Notes: generated by a model from the sequence alone, not told the origin. Counted from the stretch's first letter, positions 8,070-16,548 are shown. The stretch: 46,691 bases of DNA from Curvibacter sp. (GCA_020248905.1 JADCGR010000022.1:1-46691), one strand, 5' to 3'. Program-made: numbers and translations.

Positions 8070-9260
8070 ATGGAAACCTATCTGCTTGACTGGGCCAACC
8101 TCCTGCTGCGCTGGCTGCACGTGATCGTGGCGATCGCCTGGATCGGGTCCTCCTTCTATTTCGTCTTCCTCGACAGCAGCCTCACGCCCCCTGAGGATGA
8201 GAAGTTGCGCAAGGAGGGCGCCACCGGCGAGCTGTGGGCTGTGCACGGTGGCGGCTTCTATCACCCGGTGAAGTACGCGGTGTCGCCGCCTACGCTGCCG
8301 CCGCATCTGCACTGGTTCTACTGGGAGAGCTACAGCACCTGGCTCAGCGGCTTTGCACTCTTCCTGGTCTCCTATCTCTGGAGTCCATCGGTCTACCTGA
8401 TCGACCCGCGCGTCATCGACTGGGCGCCCTGGGCGGCCGTGACGACGGCACTGGCCTTCTTGGTCGTGTTCTGGGTGCTCTACGACCTGGCCTGCCGCAC
8501 GCTGGGCCGGGGCGAGAAGGGTGACGCCCGGGTGGGCATGGCCGTGGCCCTGCTGGTGGTGCTGGCCGCCTGGCTGGCCTGCCACCTCTTCGCCGGGCGC
8601 GCGGCCTTCCTGCTCGTGGGCGCCATGCTCGCCACGGCCATGAGCGCCAACGTCGCCATGTGGATCATTCCGGGCCAGCGCAAGGTGGTGGCAGCCCTCA
8701 AGGCCGGCGAGCCGGTGGACACCATCCACGGCGTGCGCGGCAAGCAGCGCAGCGTGCACAACACCTATTTCACGCTGCCGGTGGTGTTTGCCATGCTGAG
8801 CAATCACTACAGCTTCGCCTACAGCTCCGAGTACAACTGGGTGTTCCTAATTGCGATCATGTTCGCCGGCGCGGCCATCCGGCAGTTCTTCGTGCTGCGT
8901 CACGGCCACAAGCTCGGGCGCAATGCCCATCCCTGGCCCTATGCCGCTGCAGGGGTGGTGGTATTGCTGGGGCTCATCGTCTGGCTGCGGCCGGCGCCGG
9001 CACCTGCCGCCGTGGCCGTGCAGGACGTCAGTCTTGAGCGAGTGCAGGCGGTGATGGCGCAGCGCTGCGTCATGTGCCATGGCGAGGCCCTGCAGTCCAA
9101 GGGCGTACGGCTCGACAGTGCTGCCGAACTGCAGCGGCACGCGCAGCAGGTCTACCAGCAGGCGGTGGTGACACGGGCCATGCCCATGAACAACGCGACG
9201 GGGATCACCGAAGAAGAGCGTGCCCTGATCGCGCAGTGGTTCAGGGCGGGGGCGAGGTAG
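8070..9260 (+). CDS. puuD: Membrane urate hydroxylase PuuD with cytochrome c domain
   Basis: A 396-residue integral membrane protein. The N-terminal urate oxidase domain (about residues 1-300) has the family opening LLRWLHVIVAIAWIGSSFYF and about eight membrane helices; the C-terminal region is a periplasmic mono-haem cytochrome c domain with CVMCH (Cys333, Cys336, His337). It oxidises urate to 5-hydroxyisourate and passes electrons to the respiratory chain instead of making hydrogen peroxide like soluble uricase. No soluble uricase is present in the window, so this is the entry step. The ATG at 8070 gives the family N-terminus; the frame upstream is open but encodes nothing recognisable. Confidence 0.93.
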   Translation: METYLLDWANLLLRWLHVIVAIAWIGSSFYFVFLDSSLTPPEDEKLRKEGATGELWAVHGGGFYHPVKYAVSPPTLPPHLHWFYWESYSTWLSGFALFLVSYLWSPSVYLIDPRVIDWAPWAAVTTALAFLVVFWVLYDLACRTLGRGEKGDARVGMAVALLVVLAAWLACHLFAGRAAFLLVGAMLATAMSANVAMWIIPGQRKVVAALKAGEPVDTIHGVRGKQRSVHNTYFTLPVVFAMLSNHYSFAYSSEYNWVFLIAIMFAGAAIRQFFVLRHGHKLGRNAHPWPYAAAGVVVLLGLIVWLRPAPAPAAVAVQDVSLERVQAVMAQRCVMCHGEALQSKGVRLDSAAELQRHAQQVYQQAVVTRAMPMNNATGITEEERALIAQWFRAGAR

Positions 9261-9289
9261 CTTTCTTCGCTTTGAGTTTTTTCTGTTGT

Positions 9290-9535
9290 CGCTTTGCCGG
9301 GTCTCGCCCCGGCGGGCGAGTCACCTTTCTTGTCTTGCCAAGAAAGGTGACCCAAAGAAGGCGACCCTGCTGTCTGTGGCCCCGGCTGCGCCGGGGCAAC
9401 CTGCGATGCTCGCGCCAGGCGGGAGCCGCGCAAACTCGCCCTGCGGGCTCAAACATGCGCGTCTCTTATCCGCCCGCCGCTGCGCTTCTCGGCACAGCCA
9501 GAAGGGTGGGGAAGACCGGAAACCGATGCAGATAG
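9290..9535 (+). repeat. Left copy of an inverted dispersed repeat
   Basis: This stretch starts with CTTTGCCGGGTCTCGCCCCG, continues through the stem CACCTTTCTT (9322-9331) / AAGAAAGGTG (9340-9349) and CCCAAAGAAGGCGA, contains CTCGCCCTGCGGGCTCAAACAT, and ends near GAAACCGATGC. The reverse complement of 10250-10500 has the same blocks in the same order, with a variable middle. It lies directly downstream of puuD and its perfect 10-bp stem may serve as that gene's terminator. Together with the spacer it accounts for the 338-base gap after puuD. Confidence 0.85.
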
Positions 9536-9598
9536 GACAAGGGCACGACATCGCGTGCCCTTGGTGTGTGGGTAGAACGGGAACGACTGCCCTGAAAG

Positions 9599-10078
9599 TC
9601 AAACTTCGAGCTGAGCCGACCGCAGAGGCAGTCGGGCACCCTCAGGTACTTGAGTCATGAGTTTTCGTAACTTTGAGAGAGACACAGGGCGTTGACCATT
9701 TTTTTGCATTGCGCCGCAGCTTGACCAGACGAGTGCGCCTGGGCCATTGAAGACCTCGGTCGCATGGCCTTCTTTGTTCAAATTCAGAACCAGCAAATGC
9801 TCTGGCTCTGACCTCAAAGCAACCGAGCCTCCCTGCGTGGCCTTAATTTCGACTTTTCGTCCATCTCTGGCGACAGCGTCGTGTGCTTCTGAGGAAGCAC
9901 GGTAGAGAGAAAGGTCGTAGCGATGTGCGGCAAGTACTTCCCCAATGCTGCCGACAAGATGACCGTCCGGCGTGAACTTACGGCCCTCGAAGAGGGCCTC
10001 AAACTCAGCCACGATGGAGTACAGGCGGCGCACAAGCTCTGGCACCTGATCGACGGGAGCGGGAAGCTGTCTATTCAC
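9599..10078 (-). CDS. Small PD-(D/E)XK nuclease-like protein (DUF6998-like)
   Basis: A 159-residue protein with a GTG start. The central part reads GSIGEVLAAHRY, then SEAHDAVARDG and KVEIKATQG, i.e. a Glu, an Asp and a Glu-x-Lys spaced as in the restriction-endonuclease fold (E, HD, EIK). It resembles small proteins annotated as DUF6998, whose role is not established. It is alone between two inverted copies of a repeat, with no partner gene. The ribosome site is weak. Base composition is lower in GC (ACTTTGAGAGAGACACAG and similar runs) than the flanking genes, which hints at acquisition. The nuclease reading is an inference from motif spacing. Confidence 0.7.
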   Translation of the reverse strand: MNRQLPAPVDQVPELVRRLYSIVAEFEALFEGRKFTPDGHLVGSIGEVLAAHRYDLSLYRASSEAHDAVARDGRKVEIKATQGGSVALRSEPEHLLVLNLNKEGHATEVFNGPGALVWSSCGAMQKNGQRPVSLSKLRKLMTQVPEGARLPLRSAQLEV

Positions 10079-10249
10079 GATGCCCTAGCTCGATGTGAAC
10101 CGCAAAGGTGAGAAACAACATAGACGGACAGTCATTCCGGAGCCTCCTTGGCTGCAAGCTAAGCGAGTGTCTTATATGAAGAACTTTGGTCAATGTAGCG
10201 CAAGACTGGTCCACCAACAAATTGCGAACACCTCAGGCACTGCGTGACT

Positions 10250-10500
10250 GGGCATCGGTTTCTCGGTACCCCTTCCCCGTGCCTGGTGCGGAGGCGAGTA
10301 GTGCAGGAGGCGGTGGAACAAAAAGCGCAGATGTTTGAGCCCGCAGGGCGAGTTTCTGCGCTTCCCGCCGCTGCCGAGCAACGTAGCGTGCCCGTAGCGT
10401 AGCGGAGGGACGACGTACCCGGCTCGCCTTCTTTGGGTCACCTTTCTTGGCGAGACAAGAAAGCTGACTCGCCCGCCGGGGCGAGACCCCGGCAAAGCCA
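10250..10500 (-). repeat. Right copy of the inverted dispersed repeat
   Basis: Read on the minus strand, it has the same block order as 9290-9535: GCTTTGCCGGGGTCTCGCC, GGCGGGCGAGTCA, a stem (10439-10448 with 10457-10466, one mismatch), CCCAAAGAAGGCGAGCC, then CTCGCCCTGCGGGCTCAAACAT and GAAACCGATGC. The middle differs, so the copies are related rather than freshly duplicated. It fills most of the 492-base gap before the YlqF gene; nothing else was found in 10079-10249. Confidence 0.85.
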
Positions 10501-10570
10501 CGCCAGCAGTAAAGCCAAGCAGAAAAGAAGTCTCAGCGACAATCCCCCATCCCCAACAACAAGAGCAGTC

Positions 10571-11560
10571 ATGTCCGTCCAGTGGTTCCCGGGTCACATG
10601 CACCTGACCAAGAAGGCGATCGAGGAGCGCATCAAACACATTGATGTGGTCATCGAGATGGTTGACGCACGCCTTCCGGGGTCGAGTGCCAACCCCTTGC
10701 TGGCGGCACTGACCAGCAAGCGCCCGAGCCTCAAGGTCTTGAACAAGCAGGACCTGGCGGATCCTGCACGTACCGCCCTCTGGCTGGCGCACTACAACGC
10801 GCGTGAAGGCACGCGGGCCATTGCGCTGGACACGACCGACGGCCACGCCGCGCGCCGCCTCATCGCTCCGTGCCGCGAGCTTGCGCCCACCCGTGGTGAC
10901 AGCCTGGCGCGACCGCTGCGCGTGATGATCTGCGGCATTCCCAATGTAGGCAAGTCCACGCTGATCAACCGCCTCGTCGGCAAGAGCGCAGCCAAGGCCG
11001 CCGACGAAGCGGGCGTGACGCGTAACGAGCAGCGCATCGTGCTCGACGACGCCTTTTATCTCTTCGATACGCCGGGCATGCTCTGGCCGCGCATCATCGT
11101 GGCGCAAAGCGGCTACAACCTCGCTGCCAGTGGCGCCGTGGGTCGCAATGCCTTTGACGAAGAGGAAGTGGCGCTGGCGCTGCTTGACTACCTCCAGCTT
11201 GCTTACCCCCGGCTCTTGGCCGCCCGCTACGGGCTCAAGGACTGTGATGCCCTGCCCGGCGAAGCACTGCTCGAGGCCATCGGCCGCAGCCGCGGCGCCC
11301 TGATCGCGGGCAACCGGGTGAACTTGCGCAAGACGGCTGAGCTGCTCATCCACGATTTCCGCAGCGGGGCGCTGGGCCGTATCACGCTGGAGACCCCCGA
11401 GGAATACGCCCGCTGGCTATTGGAGGGCAAGAAGCTCGATGCCGAGCGGCAGCTGCGCAGGGAGGCTTTGGCGCGCGAAGGGCATATCCGCGCCCGGCCC
11501 GCTGCAAGAGGCGGCGCCACGCCCAAGGCGCCCATCCGTTCCAGGAAGAGCACCCGATGA
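10571..11560 (+). CDS. ylqF: Ribosome biogenesis GTPase YlqF
   Basis: A 329-residue circularly permuted GTPase. The G4 motif NKQDL comes first, then the P-loop GIPNVGKST and the G3 motif DTPGM, the order typical of the YlqF/YawG family, which helps mature the large ribosomal subunit. The opening WFPGHMHLTKKAI is the usual family N-terminus, so the ATG at 10571 is preferred over the longer open frame that runs back into the repeat. It overlaps the next gene by four bases (ATGA), suggesting translational coupling. Confidence 0.93.
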   Translation: MSVQWFPGHMHLTKKAIEERIKHIDVVIEMVDARLPGSSANPLLAALTSKRPSLKVLNKQDLADPARTALWLAHYNAREGTRAIALDTTDGHAARRLIAPCRELAPTRGDSLARPLRVMICGIPNVGKSTLINRLVGKSAAKAADEAGVTRNEQRIVLDDAFYLFDTPGMLWPRIIVAQSGYNLAASGAVGRNAFDEEEVALALLDYLQLAYPRLLAARYGLKDCDALPGEALLEAIGRSRGALIAGNRVNLRKTAELLIHDFRSGALGRITLETPEEYARWLLEGKKLDAERQLRREALAREGHIRARPAARGGATPKAPIRSRKSTR

Positions 11561-12468
11561 AAACTCTGCTGCCCCAGCAATTGCTGGTCCATCCTGAACG
11601 TCACGACCCGCGTCCGCTGGTTATCTACCACGCACGCTGCCCCGACGGCTTTGGCGCCGCGCTGGCGGCCTGGCTCTACTACGAGGGGCAGGCCGAGTTC
11701 CGTGCCTGTGACCATGGGGATGTCAAGTCCGTGGCCGATCTTCCGCCACTGGCCGGGCGCGCCGTCTACATCCTCGATTTCTCTTTCCCGCCCGAGCTGA
11801 TGCGTGAGATCGAGCAGCAATCGGCAAAGCTTGTCATGCTCGATCACCACAAGAGCGCAGCCGAAAAGCTCACCGGCTTTGCCTGCCGTTGCGGTGTGGT
11901 GCACTTTGACATGCACAAGTCCGGCGCCCGCCTGGCCTGGGACTTCTTCCAGGCCGAACGGGCCTTGCCTGACCTGGTGCGCTACATCGAGGACCGCGAC
12001 CTGTGGAACTGGCAGTTTCCCGAGAGCGCGGGCTTTCTGGCCGCTCTGGACATGGAGCCCATGGACTTCGAGCGCTGGGCCGAGGTCGCCAGTTTCAGCT
12101 CCGAGCAGCTCGCTGCCTTCATGGCGCGCGGCCTGGCCATGGACGAGAAGTTTTGCAAGCTCGCCGAGGACATCGCCGCCAACGCCGAGCCTGTTCTCTT
12201 TAACCGTCAGCAGGGCCTGATGGCCAACGCGCCCGGCGTGTTCCATAGCCTTGTCGGCGAGATGCTTTCCAAAAAGAGCGGGACCTTTGCGCTGCTGTGG
12301 AGTGCCAACAAGGGCGGCGTGGTCAAGGTGGGCCTGCGCTCCCAGAGAGGCTACGACTGCATTCCGCTGGCCGAGAGCATGGGCGGCGGCGGCCACGCGC
12401 AGGCCTGTGGCTTTCGCATGGGGGCCGAGCGCCTGCCCGAACTGCTCAGGGGACGGCTCGACGCCTGA
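11557..12468 (+). CDS. DHH/DHHA1 family phosphoesterase
   Basis: A 303-residue protein of the DHH superfamily. Near the N-terminus YHARCPDGFGAA holds metal-binding residues, followed by ILDFSF and LDHHKSA (the DHH signature), and the C-terminal DHHA1 domain contains GGGGHAQACGF. Such enzymes cleave short oligonucleotides or cyclic dinucleotides; which substrate this one uses cannot be told. It is coupled to ylqF by a four-base overlap. Confidence 0.85.
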   Translation: MKTLLPQQLLVHPERHDPRPLVIYHARCPDGFGAALAAWLYYEGQAEFRACDHGDVKSVADLPPLAGRAVYILDFSFPPELMREIEQQSAKLVMLDHHKSAAEKLTGFACRCGVVHFDMHKSGARLAWDFFQAERALPDLVRYIEDRDLWNWQFPESAGFLAALDMEPMDFERWAEVASFSSEQLAAFMARGLAMDEKFCKLAEDIAANAEPVLFNRQQGLMANAPGVFHSLVGEMLSKKSGTFALLWSANKGGVVKVGLRSQRGYDCIPLAESMGGGGHAQACGFRMGAERLPELLRGRLDA

Positions 12469-12472
12469 GTCC

Positions 12473-12499
12473 TCAAGCTCGCGGGAAAACCGCCGATAA
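12473..12499 (+). promoter_or_regulatory. Sigma-28 (FliA) type promoter
   Basis: TCAAGCTC (12473-12480), exactly 11 bases, then GCCGATAA (12492-12499). The -10 element is identical to the enterobacterial FliA consensus and the spacing is the canonical one; the -35 matches TAAAGTTT at four of eight positions. The promoter lies 26 bases before the start of a small YjfB-like putative motility protein, which supports a flagellar late-class role. Confidence 0.65.
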
Positions 12500-12524
12500 C
12501 AGTAATAGGAAACATCCCTCTCTC

Positions 12525-12728
12525 ATGGACGGCGTCAGCAACCAGATCATGGCCATCTCCGGCCCGCTGCAATCCGCGCAACTCGCGCAGAGCGTGCAGA
12601 TTCTTGTGCTGCGCAAGGCCATGGAGGTGCAGCAGGCCAGCGTGCAATCGCTCTTGCAGCCGGCGCCTGGCCCTCAACCGCTGGCCACCTCGGGCGCGCT
12701 AGGCACCCGGCTCAACGTCTTTGCCTGA
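12525..12728 (+). CDS. YjfB-like putative motility protein
   Basis: A 67-residue protein. The pattern of an N-terminal acidic start, a helical middle (LAQSVQILVLRKAMEVQQASVQ) and a Pro-rich tail matches the YjfB family of putative motility proteins (short proteins with a central QIxVLKKAM-like motif). It has its own sigma-28 type promoter immediately upstream, although no flagellar genes are in the window, so it would be a stray member of the flagellar regulon. It converges on the ferredoxin gene with only 11 bases between the stop codons. Confidence 0.75.
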   Translation: MDGVSNQIMAISGPLQSAQLAQSVQILVLRKAMEVQQASVQSLLQPAPGPQPLATSGALGTRLNVFA

Positions 12729-12739
12729 GCGCTGCGCCC

Positions 12740-13033
12740 TCAGTAGCCCTCACTGAGGACCACGTCCGAGCAGGGGCGGGCCACGCAGGGCAGCACATAG
12801 CCCTCTTCTTTCTCTTCGGGCAGCAGTCCCGGCCATTCCATTTCGTAGCGCACGGTGCCGCTGAGAAGCTTGCCGATACAGGTGCGGCAATTGCCCGCGC
12901 GGCAGGAGCTGGGCCATTTCAAGCCGCCTTCCTCCATGGATTGCAGCAGCGGGCGGTCGCTCCAGGCGTCGAACTGCTCGCCAAAGGCGGCGCTGCTGCC
13001 GATGTAGATGCGGGGCGTATCTTCAGTTTTCAT
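12740..13033 (-). CDS. [2Fe-2S] plant-type ferredoxin
   Basis: A 97-residue protein with the plant-type cluster motif CRAGNCRTC and a final Cys in LPCVARP, i.e. C-x4-C-x2-C-x(n)-C. It should be a small soluble electron carrier; the partner is not evident because the neighbours are unrelated. The start MKTED at 13033 gives the normal ferredoxin length; the frame stays open upstream but codes for nothing recognisable. Confidence 0.88.
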   Translation of the reverse strand: MKTEDTPRIYIGSSAAFGEQFDAWSDRPLLQSMEEGGLKWPSSCRAGNCRTCIGKLLSGTVRYEMEWPGLLPEEKEEGYVLPCVARPCSDVVLSEGY

Positions 13034-13072
13034 GGGGACATCGGAAAAGTCGCAGCATTCTATTGATTTGAG

Positions 13073-13096
13073 CAAGTCCGCGCACGGCGCGACTTG
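13073..13096. promoter_or_regulatory. Dyad in the divergent ferredoxin/CMD promoter region
   Basis: CAAGTCCGCGC (13073-13083) pairs with GCGCGACTTG (13087-13096) around ACG, with one bulged C. It lies in the 171-base region between the divergent ferredoxin and CMD-family genes and could be an operator or a 5' UTR hairpin. Confidence 0.3.
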
Positions 13097-13204
13097 TTCA
13101 GACGTTCCCTGGGTGGCGGCGTTCGCCCGACGCGTCCCGCGCCAACAACCCGCTATGCTCGCGGGCATGCGCGGGGCCATTCCCGTGATCCAGGTGCCCA
13201 CACC

Positions 13205-13722
13205 ATGCGTATTGCTCCCGTCCACCCCGGCAGCCGGCCCGAACGGGTCGACCTGGAGGCGCAGATCCAGGCCGCTCGCGGCCGCATCTCGTCGCTGTAC
13301 CGGGTGCTGCTCAACAGCCCGCCCATCGCCGGGGGCTGGGAGCAGTTGCTCTCGGCTGTGCGCAATCGCAGCAGCCTGACTGCTGCCCTGCGTGAGATGG
13401 TGATCTTGCGTGTGGCCGTGCTCAACCGCGCCGGCTACGAGTTCGAGGCCCACGTACCTCACGCGCAGGCCGCCGGCGTGAGCCCGCAGCAGATCGACGC
13501 GCTGTGTGCCGTGCCCCTGGCTTGCGGAGCACGGCTGGACACCACAGAACGCGTAGCCCTCGCCCGGACCGATGCCATGACCCGCGATATCGAGCTGCCC
13601 GAACGCTTTACGAGCAGGTGCGCCAGAACTTCGGCGCCCAGGCCCAGCTCGATCTGGTGGCCACGATTGCCGCCTACAAAATGCTGTCGCGTCTGCTCGC
13701 GGCCTTGCGCATCCGTCACTGA
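13205..13722 (+). pseudogene. Carboxymuconolactone decarboxylase-family gene, frameshifted
   Basis: The first part, starting MRIAPVHPG, has the CMD/AhpD-like core ALREMVILRVAVLNRAGYEF followed by AHVPHAQAAGVS. After about residue 133 the frame loses similarity, while the frame one base back continues with LYEQVRQNFGAQAQ and ends LLAALRIRH, the expected C-terminal helices. The sequence GAACGCTTTACGAG (13601-13614) would restore the frame if one G were present (GAAGCGCTTTACGAG). So this is either a recent single-base deletion or a sequencing error. Members of this subgroup lack the CxxC pair of AhpD, and none is seen here. Confidence 0.75.
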
Positions 13723-13788
13723 GACCTTGCACAGGCTCGCCAGGCTGCACCATCCCCAGGAAACCCTGATACCCCAAAGGAGGCTGCC

Positions 13789-15330
13789 ATGAAACGACTC
13801 GGACCCATCCTGCAATTTCTCGGCTGCGAAGCCGGCCAATGGCGCCTAAGTGCGCTATGGGTCCAGGACAGCGCCGACGCCGCACCGCATTGCGAGCTGG
13901 CCGGGCTGGCCGCAGCCGTGACGCAGGCGCCGGTGCCCGGCAGCGCGTGCACGGCCTGGCGCTTCGAATGGTCCGTGCCGCAGACCGGCGCAGCGCAGCA
14001 GCTGAGCTATCGCATCGCCGACGAGTCCCACAGCTTTCATGTGCCTGCGCGCGACGCGATGCCGGCGATGGCCTATGGGTCGTGCAACGGCTATTCCGAT
14101 CCCAAGCTCATGAAGAAGGTCTCCCAGCCCAATGCCCTGTGGTCGCGCCTGGCGCGCCTGCACGCGGGACAGGACCGCGTGGACCAGCAGACCTACGGGC
14201 CCCTGCACCTCCTCTTGCTCGGGGGCGACCAGGTCTACAGCGACGCCATGTGGGAGGTGATCCCCGAACTCAAGGCCTGGACGGCGCTGCCCTGGTCGCG
14301 CCGGCTCAAGACCCCGTTCAGCCCGGCCCTGCGTCGCAAGGTTGAGGCCTACTTCGCCCGCATCTACCTGGAGCGCTGGTCCCAGCCCGAGGTGGCGACG
14401 GTGCTGGCCAGCGTACCCGCCGTGATGATGTGGGACGACCACGACATCATGGACGGCTGGGGTTCCTACCCAATGGAGCAACACCAGTGCCCGGTCTACC
14501 AGGGCATCTTCGAGGTGGCGCGTGCCGCCTTTGCGCTGTTCCAGCGCCAGGCCCTCCACGGTCCGGCACCTGGCACCCTGCCGGGCCAGGACCATCACAA
14601 CAGCGCGTGGCGCGTGGGTTCCCTGGGTGTGCTCGCGCTGGACATGCGCAGCGAGCGCCGTCCGCGCGCGCTGGCCTCGGGTCCGCAGGGCGAGGTCCTG
14701 CTGCCCGAGCAGGTGCTCAGCCCGCGCAGCTGGGGCGCCGTCTACCAGTGGCTCACGCAGCAAGAGGCTGCGGGTGGCATGAAGCATCTTTTCGTCATGA
14801 GCAGCATTCCCGTGGTGCACCCCAGCTTCGAGCTGCTGGAGAAGCTGCTTGGTGTGCTGCCGGGCCAGCAGGAGCTGGAGGACGATCTGCGCGATCACTG
14901 GACCAGCCCGCCGCACAAGGCCGAGAGGCTGCGTCTCATCCACCGCCTGCTGCAGGCCGGCGCCAGTGGCGTGCGCGTGACGCTGCTCTCCGGCGACGTG
15001 CATGTGGCGGCGCTGGGCGTGATCGAGTCTGGGCGTGGCGCTGCGGTACTCTCGATCAACCAGCTCACCAGCAGCGCCATCGTGCACCCGGCGCCGCCGG
15101 CCGCAGCGCTGTTCTTTCTGGAGCACGTGGGGACGCATGTCGAGTCCATCGATCGAGGTATTACGGGCGCGATGCACGAGTTCCCCACCACGTCGCACCG
15201 CATGATCGGTGCCCGCAACTTCCTGACCCTGCAGCCCGACGCGCCGGGCGGGGCTGCTCGCTACTGGGCCAACTGGTGGGTCGAGGGCGAGCCCCATCCC
15301 TACACCAAGGTCGTCCATCCCCAGGCCTGA
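13789..15330 (+). CDS. PhoD-like metallophosphatase
   Basis: A 513-residue protein of the PhoD-like phosphatase family. Metal-site motifs appear in order: YGSCNGY (about residue 98), LLLGGDQVYSD, MMWDDHDIMDGWGS and, near residue 400, LLSGDVHVAAL. No signal peptide or Tat motif is seen, so unlike secreted PhoD it is probably cytoplasmic. The N-terminal 90 residues form a beta-rich domain. A good ribosome site (AAAGGAGG) precedes the ATG at 13789. Substrate unknown; family members cleave phosphodiesters or phosphomonoesters. Confidence 0.85.
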   Translation: MKRLGPILQFLGCEAGQWRLSALWVQDSADAAPHCELAGLAAAVTQAPVPGSACTAWRFEWSVPQTGAAQQLSYRIADESHSFHVPARDAMPAMAYGSCNGYSDPKLMKKVSQPNALWSRLARLHAGQDRVDQQTYGPLHLLLLGGDQVYSDAMWEVIPELKAWTALPWSRRLKTPFSPALRRKVEAYFARIYLERWSQPEVATVLASVPAVMMWDDHDIMDGWGSYPMEQHQCPVYQGIFEVARAAFALFQRQALHGPAPGTLPGQDHHNSAWRVGSLGVLALDMRSERRPRALASGPQGEVLLPEQVLSPRSWGAVYQWLTQQEAAGGMKHLFVMSSIPVVHPSFELLEKLLGVLPGQQELEDDLRDHWTSPPHKAERLRLIHRLLQAGASGVRVTLLSGDVHVAALGVIESGRGAAVLSINQLTSSAIVHPAPPAAALFFLEHVGTHVESIDRGITGAMHEFPTTSHRMIGARNFLTLQPDAPGGAARYWANWWVEGEPHPYTKVVHPQA

Positions 15331-15365
15331 GCGACCGGGAAAGGCGAGTGTCGCGCGGGACTGGC

Positions 15366-15506
15366 TTACTTGTTCTTGTCCTTGCCGCGCGGGATGATGA
15401 CCGTGGTGGGCGCCACGGGGCGGTCCGAGCCGGTCGTCTTTGGGGGGCTGGTGTCTTTCTTTGGCTTTTTCACCATCTTGTTGCTGCGTTGATCGCCCTT
15501 GGCCAT
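15366..15506 (-). CDS. Short basic Lys-rich protein (46 residues)
   Basis: A 46-residue protein beginning MAKGDQRSNK and ending IIPRGKDKNK. It is rich in Lys, Pro and Thr, with no hydrophobic segment, and is probably disordered and nucleic-acid or ribosome associated. The ribosome site GGAGG lies eight bases before the ATG, which is strong support that it is translated. It lies between the PhoD-like gene and the DUF3014 gene on the opposite strand from both. I recall similar short, uncharacterised proteins in Burkholderiales genomes but cannot name a family. Confidence 0.7.
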   Translation of the reverse strand: MAKGDQRSNKMVKKPKKDTSPPKTTGSDRPVAPTTVIIPRGKDKNK

Positions 15507-15651
15507 GGGAACCTCCATCGTCAGTTTTGCGGGATACGGTTGCGATGGCGATGGTAAGTCAAAAGCACCGGGCTGCGGACCTCCCGCCCGCGCCTGCCAC
15601 CCTGAGCAAAATACTCCGTTTGTTGTGGGTCGGTGCTAGCATCGGCCCCTG

Positions 15652-16548
15652 ATGAGTTCCTCGCCGCCATCCTTGAGCCGCACGCGCCTGGCGCTGGTGG
15701 GGCTGCTCCTGCTTGCGCTGGCCGGTGGCGCCTGGTTCTTCTGGTCGCAGCCGGGTGAACCCGCGCCGCCCGTGCCCGTGCCGCAGGCGCAGCCCGTGGT
15801 TCAGCCCAGCGTGGTGGCTGCGCCAGTCAGTGTTGCAGAGCCAGCGGCGCCAGTCATCCGTCATCCGGTGGAGGTGGTGGAGGCGCCCACCCCCGTGCGT
15901 AAGCCCCTGCCGGCGCTGGGCCAGTCCGATCCACGACTGCTCGAGGAATTCAACACGCTGCTGGGCCGCAAAAAGGTGCAGCAGTTCCTGCTCATGGACA
16001 GTTTCGCGCGCCGCGTCGTGGCCACCATCGACAACCTCGGCCGCGATCACGCCGCGCCCAGCATGTGGCCCGTGCATCCGACGCCGGGGCGCTTTAGCAC
16101 CATGCGCCGCCCGGAAGGCGAGGTCATCAACCCGGACAACGGCCTGCGCTACGGCACCCTCATCCAGTTCATCGAGACAGTCGACAGCCGCCAGGCGGTC
16201 CAGCTTTATGCCGCCTTGTACCCGCTGTTCCAGCAGGCTTACGTGGAACTCGGCTACCCCAAGGACTACTTCAACGACCGCCTCATCGCCGTCATCGACC
16301 TGCTGCTGTCCACACCGGTCCGGGAGCAGCCGCTGAACGTCGAATTGGTCGAGGTCAAGGGACCGTACCCGTCCGAGCGGCCCTGGACGCGCTACGCCTT
16401 TGCCGACGAGGACCTGCAGTCCCTGGCTGCCGGCCAGAAGATACTGCTGCGCACCGGCCCCGCCAACCATCGCCGCCTGCGCGCCAAGCTCATCGAGCTT
16501 CGCGGTCTGCTCACCAAGGCCGAGCTGCCCAAGGGCATCCGGCCTTGA
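15652..16548 (+). CDS. DUF3014 domain protein, membrane anchored
   Basis: A 298-residue protein. Residues about 10-30 form one membrane helix (ALVGLLLLALAGGAWFFW), followed by a Pro/Val-rich linker to about residue 90 and then the DUF3014 domain (QFLLMDSFARRVVATIDNL, FIETVDSRQAV, GYPKDYFNDRLI). The topology suggests a periplasmic soluble domain tethered to the inner membrane. The function of the family is not known. The gene converges on the DUF2855 gene with 22 bases between stop codons. Confidence 0.85.
   Translation: MSSSPPSLSRTRLALVGLLLLALAGGAWFFWSQPGEPAPPVPVPQAQPVVQPSVVAAPVSVAEPAAPVIRHPVEVVEAPTPVRKPLPALGQSDPRLLEEFNTLLGRKKVQQFLLMDSFARRVVATIDNLGRDHAAPSMWPVHPTPGRFSTMRRPEGEVINPDNGLRYGTLIQFIETVDSRQAVQLYAALYPLFQQAYVELGYPKDYFNDRLIAVIDLLLSTPVREQPLNVELVEVKGPYPSERPWTRYAFADEDLQSLAAGQKILLRTGPANHRRLRAKLIELRGLLTKAELPKGIRP

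Noticed and set aside
13855-15318. A 487-codon minus-strand frame over the PhoD-like gene
   Set aside because: The plus strand has all PhoD metal motifs in order, so the minus frame is a shadow.
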